Positions 16,484 through 25,403 of a stretch of 64,000 nt of DNA are shown piece by piece. The first letter of the stretch is position 1. Each line of letters opens with the position of its first letter. Made by a program: the position numbers and the translations under genes. The DNA is from Paenibacillus sp. HB172176 (GTDB lineage Bacteria; Bacillota; Bacilli; Paenibacillales; Paenibacillaceae), in NCBI RefSeq assembly GCF_011947265.1, contig NZ_JAATHD010000002.1:124001-188000 (forward strand), read 5' to 3'. The notes under the pieces were generated by a model, which saw nothing but the letters and a program-made list of their open reading frames with translations, was not told the DNA's origin and searched no databases.

Positions 16484-17245
16484 ATGACGACAAAAGGAGT
16501 AACGATGTTGAACATAACTGCGGAGATGATGGGAGGCGTTCAGGTCATTCATCCTGCTCTTATATGGGATGAGCGGGATTGCATTTTGATTGATACCGCC
16601 TATCCGGGGCAGTTTGGGTTGCTGAAAGCCGCGTTAAGGGTGGCAGGCTTCGAGCTTGATGCCATTACCCGAATCCTTCTTACGCATCAGGATATGGACC
16701 ATATCGGATGTCTGTCCGCGATTGTCGACGAACTTCCTCATACCCCTGAAATCATTGCTCACGAAATCGAGAAGCCTTATATCGAAGGCGATTTGATGCT
16801 GGTCAAGCTCACGGCTCAAGCCATCGAAAAAGCAGTGTCAGCACTTCCGGAAGGCGTGCCAGTTGAATGGCGAACCGCTTTCCGCCATACGCTGGAGCAT
16901 CCCCCGAGAGGTCCTGTACACAAAGCTGTTGGAGACAATGAAGAGCTGCCTTATTGCGGCGGTATCAAGGTTATTCCGTCTCCCGGTCATGTTCCGGGCC
17001 ATATCAGCTTCTACCATCAGCCCAGCCGGACTTTAATTGCCGGCGACGCGCTCAAGGTCGACGACGGGAATCTGCTTCCGCCCGATCCTGCGCATTGCAG
17101 CAACTTCGAGCAGGCGCTGCTATCCATTTCCCAGTTCAAAAGGTACGACATTAAGCGAGTGATCTGCTTCCATGGGGGCATGTACGAGGGAAGATGCAAT
17201 GAACGCATAGCAGAGCTTGCCCAGATTAATAAAGGGACGTGTTGA
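16484..17245 (+). CDS. MBL-fold metallo-hydrolase
   Basis: A 253-residue metallo-beta-lactamase-fold hydrolase. THQDMDHIG (about residues 62-70) is the H-x-D-x-D-H metal motif; SPGHVPGHISFY supplies a further His, IAGDAL the bridging Asp, and CFHGG near residue 230 the last His. The family covers thioesterases, lactonases and others; no specific substrate is evident, and it is not a clear drug beta-lactamase. GGGAGG precedes the ATG and a perfect promoter lies 74 bases upstream, implying strong constitutive expression. Confidence 0.9.
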   Translation: MTTKGVTMLNITAEMMGGVQVIHPALIWDERDCILIDTAYPGQFGLLKAALRVAGFELDAITRILLTHQDMDHIGCLSAIVDELPHTPEIIAHEIEKPYIEGDLMLVKLTAQAIEKAVSALPEGVPVEWRTAFRHTLEHPPRGPVHKAVGDNEELPYCGGIKVIPSPGHVPGHISFYHQPSRTLIAGDALKVDDGNLLPPDPAHCSNFEQALLSISQFKRYDIKRVICFHGGMYEGRCNERIAELAQINKGTC

Positions 17246-17251
17246 ATGTAT

Positions 17252-17503
17252 TCATGCATTCGTCGCTTTCGCCAATGGAGAGCTGTATGCGTCGTGACAG
17301 AATCTCATGCAATGGCTCAATATGTAAGCTCTGCGCTTGGCGTTATCCAGCTTCCAGAACACGGAATCCTTGAACAAGGCAATCAGTACCTGCTTCGCGG
17401 ACTCGGACGCTTTATATTCATGTATGAGAAAATGCAGACATAGGGTATAGACATAGGACTCGCATTGTTTAAGCGCGTCCACCTTTTCTTGGAACGAATA
17501 CAC
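17252..17503 (-). CDS. Small helical protein, possibly sigma-factor-like
   Basis: An 83-residue protein, mostly helical, with Cys14, Cys22, Cys65 and Cys69 and a central stretch VLIALFKDSVFWKLDNAKRR. The layout loosely recalls the N-terminal region-2 part of a sigma factor, but I cannot name a family. GTG start with GGAAGGGCGG at suitable spacing. It is convergent with the MBL gene, seven bases apart. Reality as a gene is moderately supported by the ribosome site and amino acid composition. Confidence 0.5.
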   Translation of the reverse strand: MYSFQEKVDALKQCESYVYTLCLHFLIHEYKASESAKQVLIALFKDSVFWKLDNAKRRAYILSHCMRFCHDAYSSPLAKATNA

Positions 17504-17710
17504 TGAAATTCCGCCCTTCCTTATGCTTAAGTAGCCTGAGATCAGAGTAACAAATCCCGCCTTGCAAAAGGTTACGAAATGGTTAAATTTGAGTTTGCGG
17601 CAGCGGAGATGATAGCCGCTCGCTATGTTTCTCCTCCCATTTATGTTAATCTAACGATATATGAGCTTAACGGCTTTCCTCTAATTATTACAATAGGAAG
17701 TGTGCGAGAT

Positions 17711-18337
17711 ATGGGCTATGATTTCTTGTTATCCATAATTGAACAGGTGGGTTATGTCGCATTGTTCCTCGTTCTTTGCCTGGGACTTATCGGATTGCCG
17801 ATTCCTAACGAATCCGTCGTGATGACGGGAGGAGCGCTCGCTGCATCCGGTGTTCTGTCGCCGATTCCTGCTTATATAATGACCTGGCTCGGCATATGCT
17901 CGGCCATGACCTTCGGCTACAGCATCGGCCGCTTCGCCGGGGCAAAGTTCTCGAACTGGTTCCGTAGCCGAAAAAACATTTCGCGATTTCTTGACAAGTC
18001 CCAAGAATTAATCGAGAAATACGGCGGCTTCGCGATCAGCTTGAGCTTATGTTTGCCTTTTCTGCGCCATGTCACTCCTTATATGCTGGGACTTAACAAG
18101 ATGAAATTCAGCAAATTCATTCTGTTCGCTTATCCATCCGCATTCATCTGGACGATGATCTACTTCATTATCGGCACCTTTGTCGGAGATCGCGTGCAGG
18201 AAATCGCTTCGCTTGTGTACCAATACGGCATATGGGCGGTTGCGGCAATCGCAGCGGCAGCAGGCGGCTTTGTCACATACCGCTATCTTCGTGCCAAGAA
18301 GAAGCGGGCGGCAACGAGCATGGAACGAACGCTTTGA
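17711..18337 (+). CDS. DedA/SNARE-associated family membrane protein
   Basis: A 208-residue DedA-family protein; members act as lipid flippases or in membrane homeostasis. The GLIGLPIPNESVVMTGGALA segment and the later GGFAISLSLCLPFLRHVTPYM segment, with its conserved Arg and Pro, are family hallmarks; four to five hydrophobic segments are visible. ATG 17711 has AGGAAG ten bases upstream; a longer open frame from 17579 would add 44 residues unlike the family. No operon partner is apparent on the plus strand; a palindromic element follows. Confidence 0.88.
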   Translation: MGYDFLLSIIEQVGYVALFLVLCLGLIGLPIPNESVVMTGGALAASGVLSPIPAYIMTWLGICSAMTFGYSIGRFAGAKFSNWFRSRKNISRFLDKSQELIEKYGGFAISLSLCLPFLRHVTPYMLGLNKMKFSKFILFAYPSAFIWTMIYFIIGTFVGDRVQEIASLVYQYGIWAVAAIAAAAGGFVTYRYLRAKKKRAATSMERTL

Positions 18338-18384
18338 GTTTGAGAAAAACGCCTGGCGGCGTCCTTGGATCGTTTGAAGGGATC

Positions 18385-18569
18385 CTAACGAAGACTCATA
18401 ACGTTAAACGCCTGAATCTCAGTCCTGCGTGAATCTAACGAAGATTGGTATCGTTATTTCATCAAAGCGAGCATGATTCCAACCCGAAACTATGAAATAA
18501 GACGATAGATCTTCGTTAGATTGGAACAGGATGCCTTTCCATGCTCTTAACGTTATCAAGTTTCGTTAG
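18385..18569. repeat. Four-unit nested inverted-repeat element (type 1)
   Basis: Four related 22-base units, each beginning CTAACGAA and mostly ending near ATAACGTTA, occupy 18385-18406 and 18435-18456 (forward) and 18498-18519 and 18548-18569 (reverse). Start-to-start steps are 50, 63 and 50 bases. Outer units pair with each other, and so do inner units; the inner stem extends through TTATTTCAT / ATGAAATAA. It fills most of the 325-base gap between the DedA and monooxygenase genes. It looks like a mobile or structural intergenic palindrome; no coding potential is seen. Confidence 0.8.
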
Positions 18570-18607
18570 CGCTCCGCCTGTCTCCATCAAAGCCACTTAT
18601 AATTACG

Positions 18608-18650
18608 AAAAAAAGCATGCGCAGCTCGAAAGAGCCGCGCATGCTTTTTT
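18608..18650. terminator. Strong terminator hairpin between convergent genes
   Basis: Arms GCATGCGC / GCGCATGC with an inner GCTC-GAAA-GAGC hairpin, flanked by A7 and T6. It can end the minus-strand monooxygenase gene (stop at 18663) and plus-strand transcripts coming through the palindrome element. Confidence 0.9.
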
Positions 18651-18662
18651 ATAAAACGTTAC

Positions 18663-18965
18663 TTACAGCAGCCCTTTGCCGCCAACAGGCTTCAATCGGA
18701 TGGACTCCGCTCCGGCAATCATCGGTCTGCAGCTCCCAACCACCTTAAGCACCTTTTCGTTCTGACGAGACGATGCATGAGCCTCGGCATCGCGCCAGAG
18801 CTCGGTCAACCACAAGACATCCGGGTCTTCCGATTCATTGATGATATACATGGCGCATCCATCCATAGCCTCCAGTTGTTCAGAAGCGGAAAGCAGCGCC
18901 TGCGCGAGCGCATCGCGCTGACCGGGATGCGCCGTTAATTTGCCATAAGCTGCGAATCTGTTCAT
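18663..18965 (-). CDS. Antibiotic biosynthesis monooxygenase-like (ABM) protein
   Basis: A 100-residue dimeric alpha-beta barrel type protein: FAAYGKLTAHPGQRDALAQA, EAMDGCAMYII, and WLTELWRDAEAHASS are typical of putative quinol monooxygenases (YgiN-like). Such proteins oxidise quinols or act on small aromatics without cofactors, but the activity here is unproven. ATG 18965 was chosen because the family begins there and the upstream gene ends at 18994. Probably co-transcribed with the small gene upstream. Confidence 0.8.
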   Translation of the reverse strand: MNRFAAYGKLTAHPGQRDALAQALLSASEQLEAMDGCAMYIINESEDPDVLWLTELWRDAEAHASSRQNEKVLKVVGSCRPMIAGAESIRLKPVGGKGLL

Positions 18966-18993
18966 CGGCAACACCGCTTTCACTTGGAATAAT

Positions 18994-19263
18994 TTATTTC
19001 TCCAGCTTCTCCTTCGCCGTCGCGATGAAGAATTCGAACAGCTCGTCATCCTCTTCCAGACGCTCCTCGAATGCCAGCAGTTGTTCCTCGCTGCCGGATT
19101 GCTTTAAGAAGAACAGCCCGTAGCCCCAGTCATTGCCCTTCTTGCTCTGCAGCGTAATTTCATACGCTTGCTGATGGCCCTCGGCGCGGAACTGCACCTT
19201 GCCGACGTAGCCGCTCTCCTTGGAGTATGTCATGGATGACTCAATAATCGTAATTCCTTGCAT
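18994..19263 (-). CDS. Small conserved-looking protein, unknown function
   Basis: An 89-residue acidic protein without signal or membrane segment; the C-terminal part (EERLEEDDELFEFFIATA) is strongly helical and acidic, the N-terminal part is beta-like. No family is recognised. ATG 19263 has AAGGGCGAGG just upstream; an ATG at 19284 is less well served. It precedes the ABM gene by 28 bases in the same direction. Confidence 0.65.
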   Translation of the reverse strand: MQGITIIESSMTYSKESGYVGKVQFRAEGHQQAYEITLQSKKGNDWGYGLFFLKQSGSEEQLLAFEERLEEDDELFEFFIATAKEKLEK

Positions 19264-19382
19264 CCTCGCCCTTCCCTTCTCCATGCTTCGATATTCGTCT
19301 CCAGCAAGATCCTGTTGCCATTATTCATGTAGAATAGCACAGGAGCGGGACTCGGGCAAATTCATAGCAAACCTGATGGAGC

Positions 19383-21599
19383 TTAACCTTCAGTGTCGCT
19401 TTGCAGCGCGCCCTCTGCCTTGCTTGGCCAGAAGGCCCATTTGCCAAGCAAGGTTGTAATGGCTGGAACGAGAAACGGCCGAACGATGAAGGTGTCCATC
19501 AACACGCCGATCGCGGTAATGAGGCCGAATTGCACCAAAACCTGAATCGGCAGCGACGCGAGCACTGCGAATGTGCCTGCGAGGATAAGGCCGGCAGATG
19601 TGATTACGCCTCCCGTCACGCTCACGCCTTCTTTGATCGCTTGTCTCAACGGCATCGTTTTGCGCTTCTGCCAGATGCTTGAGATCATGAAGATGTTGTA
19701 ATCCTCTCCGAGCGCAATCAGGAAAACAAACGAATACAGCGGGATGGAGCCCGAGATGGCTTCTGCTCCCATCGCATAATGAAGAATGAGCCAGCCGAGT
19801 CCGAGAGCCGCGGCGAAGGATAGCAGCACCGTCGCGATTAGATAGATCGTTGCTACAACCGAACGCAAATAAATAAGAAGCAGGACAGCGATCAGGCCGA
19901 TGATGAGCGGAATAATGACCGAATTATCCCGATCGGTCAAGTTCTTCGTATCATGCTGGGTTGCGGTCTGTCCGCCGGCCCATACCGCCTCCTCTGCGTC
20001 TTCGGCTTTCATGCCAAGCGCTTCCGCCGCGGCAGCCTTCAATTCCGGCACGACTGCCATCGCTTCCTCCGAATACGGATTAACATCAAGCACAACCGTA
20101 TAGGAGGTAAGCGTCTTATCCTGCTTGCTCTTCTCCCTCTCGGAAACATGATCAACCCGCTCGACGGCGTTCAGCGCTTCGGATAGATCAAGATTCTCGT
20201 CTTGGGATTTCACGACGACCGTCACAGGAGCGAGCTCGCCCGGCGTGAAGGCATCCGCAATGACATCGAAGCCTTCTCGGGAAGGCATATCCTCGGGGAA
20301 TGAGGATAAGAGATCGTACGTATATTTGATGCCCGTCGCGCTTGAAGCGAAGATCCCGAGAACGATCACAGACGTGATGACAACCGTCCACGGTTTGGTC
20401 GTAACCAGCTTTCCGATGCGTTCGGAGAAGGTTGTTTTGGAACCTTTTGGCCGGTAAGTCTTGCCCTTCGCCTTCGCTCTCTCCTTCTCCATCTCCTCGG
20501 TACGCGGAATGAATGGGAAGAACGATGCGCGGCCGATAATCGCCATTAGCGCGGGCAATAGCGTCAGGGAAGCGATCATCATAATGAAGATCGACAAGCT
20601 GAACGGAATCGCGAATCGATCGAAAGCGCCATAATGCGCTGCCAGCAAGCAAAGCAAGCTGAGTACGACGGTGAAGCCGCTCATCGCGATGGCGCCGGAA
20701 GCGCCCTTGAAGGCGTGAAGCAATGCAGTGCGCTTATGAGCCTCCTGCTGCAGCTCCTGCCGAAAGCGGGTAATGAAGAACAAGCAATAATCCGTGCCTG
20801 CGCCGAACAGCAGCACCGTCATGATCGCAATCGCCTGCGAATCGACAGTAATCCAGCCTTCCTTCGCCATGTAGCCGAGCAGCGGACTTGTGACCGCGTA
20901 AGCGAAGCCGACGCCGATAAGCGGAATGATCGCTAGAATCGGCGAGCGATAGATCAGCAGCAATAGGATGAGTACGAGCAGCACAGTCGACATCAACAGC
21001 ACGAAATCCGCATTTTGGAACAATTCGGTTGCGTCTACGGAAATGCCTGCGGGACCGCTGATTCGGGCGCTCAATTCAGCAGTGTTGATTTCCGTGTCGA
21101 ACGGATCCGAAGAATCGGCTGTCAATGCCTTCACCTGCTCTTGCAGACGCTCGAAATCCTCCTTGAGATGATCCGTATCCACGCCTTCCTCGAACGGAAG
21201 AGGCTGAACGAGCGTAGTGCCGTCCTCCGACGCCAGCTTCATGACTGCCGGCAATGGCATGTCCTGCAGCGGAATAAGCTCGCCTTGACCATTCAGCGGA
21301 TCGTCGGTCAGCGCTTTGCTCACCTTCTGAATGAGTCCGTAATCCGCCTCCGTCAATCCTTCGCTGCGATGCCAGACAATTAACGCAGGAATTCCGGAAG
21401 CTTTGGGGAAATATTGCTTGATCATCGCGTCAGCCTCAACCGACGGGCTATCCTCCAGCAGATTAGGCGCATTATTATTCTCCTGATCTCCAACCGCCGG
21501 CAATGTAAGAGTAAGTACGGCCGCAAGCACAATCCAAGCCGCCAGTGTGAGATACTTCGAACGAGGTCCTGCGAATAGGGCGCCAAGCCTTTCGAACAT
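19383..21599 (-). CDS. MMPL/RND-type membrane exporter
   Basis: A 738-residue protein with twelve predicted helices in two halves, each half having an extracellular domain (about residues 35-195 and 400-525). The LFGAGTDYCLFFITRF and ALGEDYNIFMISS motifs in the central helices are MMPL signatures with proton-relay acidic residues. B. subtilis YdgH and mycobacterial MmpL are relatives; likely exports lipids or hydrophobic drugs. ATG with GGAGGGAATAAC. It is divergent from a TetR regulator 133 bases away, which probably represses it. Confidence 0.9.
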   Translation of the reverse strand: MFERLGALFAGPRSKYLTLAAWIVLAAVLTLTLPAVGDQENNNAPNLLEDSPSVEADAMIKQYFPKASGIPALIVWHRSEGLTEADYGLIQKVSKALTDDPLNGQGELIPLQDMPLPAVMKLASEDGTTLVQPLPFEEGVDTDHLKEDFERLQEQVKALTADSSDPFDTEINTAELSARISGPAGISVDATELFQNADFVLLMSTVLLVLILLLLIYRSPILAIIPLIGVGFAYAVTSPLLGYMAKEGWITVDSQAIAIMTVLLFGAGTDYCLFFITRFRQELQQEAHKRTALLHAFKGASGAIAMSGFTVVLSLLCLLAAHYGAFDRFAIPFSLSIFIMMIASLTLLPALMAIIGRASFFPFIPRTEEMEKERAKAKGKTYRPKGSKTTFSERIGKLVTTKPWTVVITSVIVLGIFASSATGIKYTYDLLSSFPEDMPSREGFDVIADAFTPGELAPVTVVVKSQDENLDLSEALNAVERVDHVSEREKSKQDKTLTSYTVVLDVNPYSEEAMAVVPELKAAAAEALGMKAEDAEEAVWAGGQTATQHDTKNLTDRDNSVIIPLIIGLIAVLLLIYLRSVVATIYLIATVLLSFAAALGLGWLILHYAMGAEAISGSIPLYSFVFLIALGEDYNIFMISSIWQKRKTMPLRQAIKEGVSVTGGVITSAGLILAGTFAVLASLPIQVLVQFGLITAIGVLMDTFIVRPFLVPAITTLLGKWAFWPSKAEGALQSDTEG

Positions 21600-21630
21600 G
21601 TTATTCCCTCCGTTTCACAATATGGGCATT

Positions 21631-21660
21631 TTCGATTACAATGAATGAAAATGATATAAT
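21631..21660 (+). promoter_or_regulatory. Promoter and possible operator between MMPL and tetR genes
   Basis: TTCGAT, 18 bases, TATAAT (21655-21660) on plus. ATTAATTA and TAATTAAT half-sites flank a short centre just downstream (about 21659-21690), a plausible TetR operator covering both divergent promoters. Palindrome quality is modest. Confidence 0.5.
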
Positions 21661-21732
21661 TAATTATATATACCCGAAGGTTAATTAATCAATCATCAAA
21701 ATAAATATTTTTTGTGAATGGAGGGTCATTCG

Positions 21733-22356
21733 TTGTCTGCAAACGTTTCAAAACGGAAGCCGGGACGTCCGAAAGCATCAGGCTCGCCGCAAACGATGGT
21801 CCAAATTTTGCGAACCGCCGCTTACTTGTTCATGGAGCACGGCTTCGAAAAGGTGTCGCTGGACACGGTGGCGAAAGCCTGCGGTGTTACGAAAGCAAGC
21901 GTGTATTATTATTACAATAACAAATCGGTCTTGTTCACGGAAGCCCTCCTCTTCGTCTTGAAGATGGCGCATGATCAGACGGCCAAAATTTTGGAGGGCC
22001 CGGGCAAGCTCCGCGACAGAGTGCTGGAAGTATCGATTCGGCATATGAAGAATGCGCATGTGGAATTCGAGACGATGATGCGCGAAGCCTCTCCGGGACT
22101 AACCGAAGAGCAAATCGTAAAAATTCGCGAAGCTGAGCAAGCCCTGCACCGATTGCTGGCGCACACATTCCAAGCGGCTATGGATTCAGGAGAAATTGCG
22201 GAGTGTGATCCTACCCTGCTCGCCCATGTGTTTACGGCGATGCTGACGGTCAAAAATCATAAGGAAATTGTGAACAATGTGCGAACCGTGGAACAATCCG
22301 CCGAGGATATCGTACAATTGTTGTGGAGCGGGCTGCAGCTCCGATCGAACCCGTGA
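21733..22356 (+). CDS. TetR-family transcriptional regulator
   Basis: A 207-residue repressor. After a basic tail (KRKPGRPKASG) comes the HTH: TAAYLFMEHGFEKVSLDTVAKACGVTKASVYYYYNNKSVLF, in pieces matching TetR_N. The rest is a helical ligand domain with no specific relative recognised. TTG start at 21733 is preferred: GGAGGG lies seven bases upstream, whereas the ATG at 21718 has no site and overlaps it. Divergent from the MMPL exporter, its likely target, and followed by a DUF3817 gene. Confidence 0.9.
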   Translation: MSANVSKRKPGRPKASGSPQTMVQILRTAAYLFMEHGFEKVSLDTVAKACGVTKASVYYYYNNKSVLFTEALLFVLKMAHDQTAKILEGPGKLRDRVLEVSIRHMKNAHVEFETMMREASPGLTEEQIVKIREAEQALHRLLAHTFQAAMDSGEIAECDPTLLAHVFTAMLTVKNHKEIVNNVRTVEQSAEDIVQLLWSGLQLRSNP

Positions 22357-22393
22357 AGCATTTATTATTTGTAATCAGGAGGCTAGACTTAAC

Positions 22394-22687
22394 ATGTTGA
22401 AATCCACAATCGGAAGATTTCGCTTCATCAGCATTCTGGAAGGCTTGTCGTTCCTCGTGCTGCTGCTTATCGCCATGCCGCTGAAGTACGCGGCGGACGA
22501 GCCCGAGATGGTTACCATCGTCGGAAGTCTGCATGGGTTGTTTTTTGTGCTCTATATGATTGCTCTCGGCCTGGTCGTCATCTCGCATCGCTGGGGCATC
22601 AAGAAGATATTCCTCGCGTTTATCGCCGCTTTCCTTCCCTTCGGGCCTTTCGTGCTGGATCGTAAGATATTGAAGCGGGCGGAATAA
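22394..22687 (+). CDS. DUF3817 small integral membrane protein
   Basis: A 97-residue protein with three hydrophobic segments; RFRFISILEGLSFLVLLLIAMPLKY, SLHGLFFVLYM and FLPFGPFVLDRKI fit the DUF3817 (YdzA-like) family of unknown function. AGGAGG lies 11 bases before the ATG. An open frame starting at 22277 overlaps tetR and lacks a site. Same direction as tetR with a 37-base gap, so probably co-transcribed. Confidence 0.85.
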   Translation: MLKSTIGRFRFISILEGLSFLVLLLIAMPLKYAADEPEMVTIVGSLHGLFFVLYMIALGLVVISHRWGIKKIFLAFIAAFLPFGPFVLDRKILKRAE

Positions 22688-22708
22688 GAAACTTTCGTAC
22701 GACTAAAA

Positions 22709-22740
22709 ACAAGGCTCTCGTTCACTAACGAGAGCCTTGT
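22709..22740. terminator. Terminator hairpin between convergent genes
   Basis: A perfect 14-bp stem (ACAAGGCTCTCGTT and its complement) with a CACT loop. On the minus strand it is followed by TTTTTAG, making it a good terminator for the Cys-rich gene; the plus side has only a weak T-run. Confidence 0.85.
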
Positions 22741-22764
22741 GGTGTAATAAAAGGTTAATACGAA

Positions 22765-23094
22765 TTAGCTAGCCATAGCTTTACAAGCCTTTGCGCAAGC
22801 AAAGCATGCTTCGGCGCAGTCTTTGCAGTGCTGCATTGGATGCTTGTTGCATTCGTTGCCGCAAGCTTCGCATACTTCCGCACAAATGCGGCATAGCTGC
22901 TTGGCATAAGAGCTGTTCATACTCATCGCTTGAGCGGCGAATGCGCATATGTCCACACATTCTCGATCCAATCGAATGCAAGCCTTCATCATCGCAACAT
23001 CTTCTTCATTCAGGCAAGCATCATAACAATGATTGCATGCCTGCATACATTTCAAGCATTCATCGATACAATTCTGGAATTGCTGATGCGTCAT
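22765..23094 (-). CDS. Four-helix-bundle copper-binding protein (Csp/DUF326-like)
   Basis: A 109-residue protein with about 17 Cys and several His spread along four helices in C-x3-C or C-x2-C patterns (CIDECLKCMQACNHC, CRICAEVCEACGNEC, CKDCAEACFACAKAC). This matches the cytosolic copper-storage proteins (YhjQ/Csp3-like), which hold many Cu(I) ions inside the bundle. No export signal. AGGAGG precedes the ATG. Other copper genes in the window (CopC-like, CopA) are far away, so no operon is implied. Confidence 0.9.
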   Translation of the reverse strand: MTHQQFQNCIDECLKCMQACNHCYDACLNEEDVAMMKACIRLDRECVDICAFAAQAMSMNSSYAKQLCRICAEVCEACGNECNKHPMQHCKDCAEACFACAKACKAMAS

Positions 23095-23254
23095 GGGACG
23101 AATCCTCCTTAGTCATAATCGGGTGCTTAAAATACTATACCCAAATCGAGATGTGTTAATCAGAGTAAGCGAAACATAACCTGCATATTACGTCTATCGA
23201 CAGCCTCAAAAATGTCCGTTACAACTGCAAGTTTTCACTCATTTCCAATGAAAA

Positions 23255-23280
23255 AATGCATCCCCCGCCGAGGATGCATT
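23255..23280 (-). terminator. Terminator of uppP
   Basis: Stem AATGCATCC / GGATGCATT with a GC-rich loop, followed on the minus strand by a T6 run, 41 bases after the uppP stop. Confidence 0.85.
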
Positions 23281-23320
23281 TGTATTCGCATTATCTCTGT
23301 CTAACCGTCTGACCGCTTGA

Positions 23321-24109
23321 CTAGAACAACAAAAAGTAGAATACAATCGCCAAAGCGAAGCGATAGTAAGCAAAATAGCTGAGCCGGAGCTTCTTCATCA
23401 TGTTGATGAACGTGACAACGGCGATCATGCCGACGACGAAGGCGGCGATAAGGCCGACCAGGAACAGCGGCAGGTCATGCATTGTCAGAAATTCGCGGCT
23501 TCCGAGCAAATCGACGGAGCTTGCCCCGGCCATTATCGGCACGGATACGATAAATGTGAACTCCGCAGCCGCTTTCTGGCTCGTGCCGACGAGCATGCCG
23601 CCGGAGATGGTCGAGCCCGAGCGCGAGAAGCCAGGCCATAGGGACAGCACCTGGAAGCATCCAATTAAGAAGGCTTGCTTGTATGTAATGTCGTCCAGCT
23701 CCTCGGCCGATACGACCGTCTTCTTGCGATCCGCGATAATCATAAGTATGCCGCCCGCGATGAGAGCGAACAGAACGGTTGAAGATCCGAAGAGATAATC
23801 CTTGATGACATGCCGCAGCGCGACAGCGAGCACGCAGGCCGGCAGCATCGCGAGGATAACATGAAGGGCGTTCAGTCCGCTCCCCTTCTTCATATTGAAA
23901 TTAAGCAGCTTTGCGAAGCGATGTCGGTACAGCACGAGCACGGCCAGCACCGCGCCGAATTGGATGACGACTTCGAATGTTTTGGCTCGATCGCCCTCGA
24001 AGCCTAGCAGATCGCCGGTCAGTATCAAATGACCTGTCGAGGAGACAGGGAGAAATTCGGTCAACCCTTCCACAATGCCCATAATAATGGCTTGAATCAA
24101 ATCCATCAT
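23321..24109 (-). CDS. uppP: Undecaprenyl-diphosphatase
   Basis: A 262-residue membrane phosphatase that recycles the cell-wall lipid carrier by removing one phosphate from undecaprenyl diphosphate; extra copies give bacitracin tolerance. The two active-site motifs are intact: EGLTEFLPVSSTGHL (residues about 14-28) and PGFSRSGSTISGGM (about 160-173). Around eight helices and normal length. Start ATG 24109 has GAGGG upstream at a long spacing; Met2 is possible. Monocistronic, ending at a terminator. Confidence 0.95.
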   Translation of the reverse strand: MMDLIQAIIMGIVEGLTEFLPVSSTGHLILTGDLLGFEGDRAKTFEVVIQFGAVLAVLVLYRHRFAKLLNFNMKKGSGLNALHVILAMLPACVLAVALRHVIKDYLFGSSTVLFALIAGGILMIIADRKKTVVSAEELDDITYKQAFLIGCFQVLSLWPGFSRSGSTISGGMLVGTSQKAAAEFTFIVSVPIMAGASSVDLLGSREFLTMHDLPLFLVGLIAAFVVGMIAVVTFINMMKKLRLSYFAYYRFALAIVFYFLLF

Positions 24110-24195
24110 TGCTCTGTTTTCCCTCGCTTTCTTCTCTGCCTGGAAGTACTTGCTCTTAACAGCTTATGCATGTCCGTTATGGCGGCATGCCTATT

Positions 24196-25380
24196 TTACC
24201 ATGAAGTCTCCTTATCGCCGCTCGTTACCACTGGTCCTTCGTCCTGGCCTTGCTCATCCATCGTCGAATCCTTATAGAAGGAATCATCCACCGGAGCAAT
24301 TCCGCCGTCTGACGTGGAAGTGCCGATGAGCTCCAGCACCTCTGTCAGCTCGCGCGGCTGCAGCAGCTCGATCGGGGACATGCCCTTCTCAAATTGGAAC
24401 GCATCCCCTTCGATAACGGCGACATATTTGCCGTTATGCTTCGCAAAGTGAATGCTCGCGCCGAAGTCGGACAGCAAGCCTTTGACGGAAATACCGTCGA
24501 GCTTGAAGGAAAACGGCAATTCCGGCTTCTGCTCCACTAGAGCGGCCGAAGCCACCTCGACCTGCTCCGGCGTCCACCATTCCTGCAGCTCGCGCTTCTC
24601 GCTGGCGGCCCATACCTCGACCGCATTCTCCTCGTCGCTTCGTTCCTGACTGACATCCTCCTGCCACTTGTCGGCAATATATTGATGCACCATCTCCACC
24701 ACTTGCTCGCCGATGACCTCTGGCAGCGGCTTTTCATAGGAAACATACTTCAGGAAATCCTCGAAATATCTCGCATGCGAGGCTTGATGGATCTTGACCT
24801 CCCACTCATCCATGCTTCCTTCCTCATGCATATGCGGATATTGAATCGACTTGATGCTCCGCGCGCTGATTGCCATCTCCACGCTCGCGATCAGATTCCG
24901 CTCATCCGATATTCTGGCGATTTTCGGCTCAAAGTCGCATTTCAGCAGGAACAGAAACGGCTCGTCGAAATAAGTGTTGAGCTTCGATCTTGCGATAATG
25001 AACGCGCCGCCGCGCACCGCGCTCGTATCCATATAGATCCGCACCAGCTCATCCGCAATGCCGATGAATCTCTCCTTCGAATCCGCTTCGCGCAGCCGCT
25101 GGAACAGATTATAATTCTGATTGCTGCCAAGCTCGTAGCCGGGCTCCACCATGAAGCGTCCAATCTTCGTCGGCGCATTCGCCGTATTCGGATTACGTTC
25201 CACCTTGCGCTTCAGAATGCGGGTGAATTCTTCATCCAGAAATTTCTTGATCTCGCTCTCGTCGTAATCATCCGCATCGAGCGTCTGATAATGCTTGAAG
25301 CGACGACCGGATGATTGCGACGATTCCTCTCCGTCGGTCATAATGACGAAGAAGGACAGATATTGCAGCATCAAATCCAT
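24196..25380 (-). CDS. Soluble protein of unknown function, DUF3900-like
   Basis: A 394-residue soluble, acidic protein. The opening segment (LQYLSFFVIMTDGEES), a conserved-looking block RGGAFIIARSKLNTYFDEPFLFLLKCDFEPK and a C-terminal acidic tail are visible. I loosely recognise the DUF3900 family of Bacilli, with no known activity. GGGAGG precedes the ATG at a 12-base spacing. It begins 23 bases after the helD stop in the same direction, so the two are probably co-transcribed, which may point to a link with transcription or nucleoid functions; this is inference. Confidence 0.75.
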   Translation of the reverse strand: MDLMLQYLSFFVIMTDGEESSQSSGRRFKHYQTLDADDYDESEIKKFLDEEFTRILKRKVERNPNTANAPTKIGRFMVEPGYELGSNQNYNLFQRLREADSKERFIGIADELVRIYMDTSAVRGGAFIIARSKLNTYFDEPFLFLLKCDFEPKIARISDERNLIASVEMAISARSIKSIQYPHMHEEGSMDEWEVKIHQASHARYFEDFLKYVSYEKPLPEVIGEQVVEMVHQYIADKWQEDVSQERSDEENAVEVWAASEKRELQEWWTPEQVEVASAALVEQKPELPFSFKLDGISVKGLLSDFGASIHFAKHNGKYVAVIEGDAFQFEKGMSPIELLQPRELTEVLELIGTSTSDGGIAPVDDSFYKDSTMDEQGQDEGPVVTSGDKETSW

Positions 25381-25403
25381 CTAACGAAAAACCTCCCTGA
25401 TTA

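Noticed and set aside
16301..16552. Short minus-strand frame over the MBL promoter
   Set aside because: It lies over a perfect promoter and has an AT-rich, His/Ile/Lys-biased translation with no ribosome site.
18385..18569. CRISPR array
   Set aside because: Units are only four, in mixed orientation, imperfect and without unique equal-length spacers; no cas genes.
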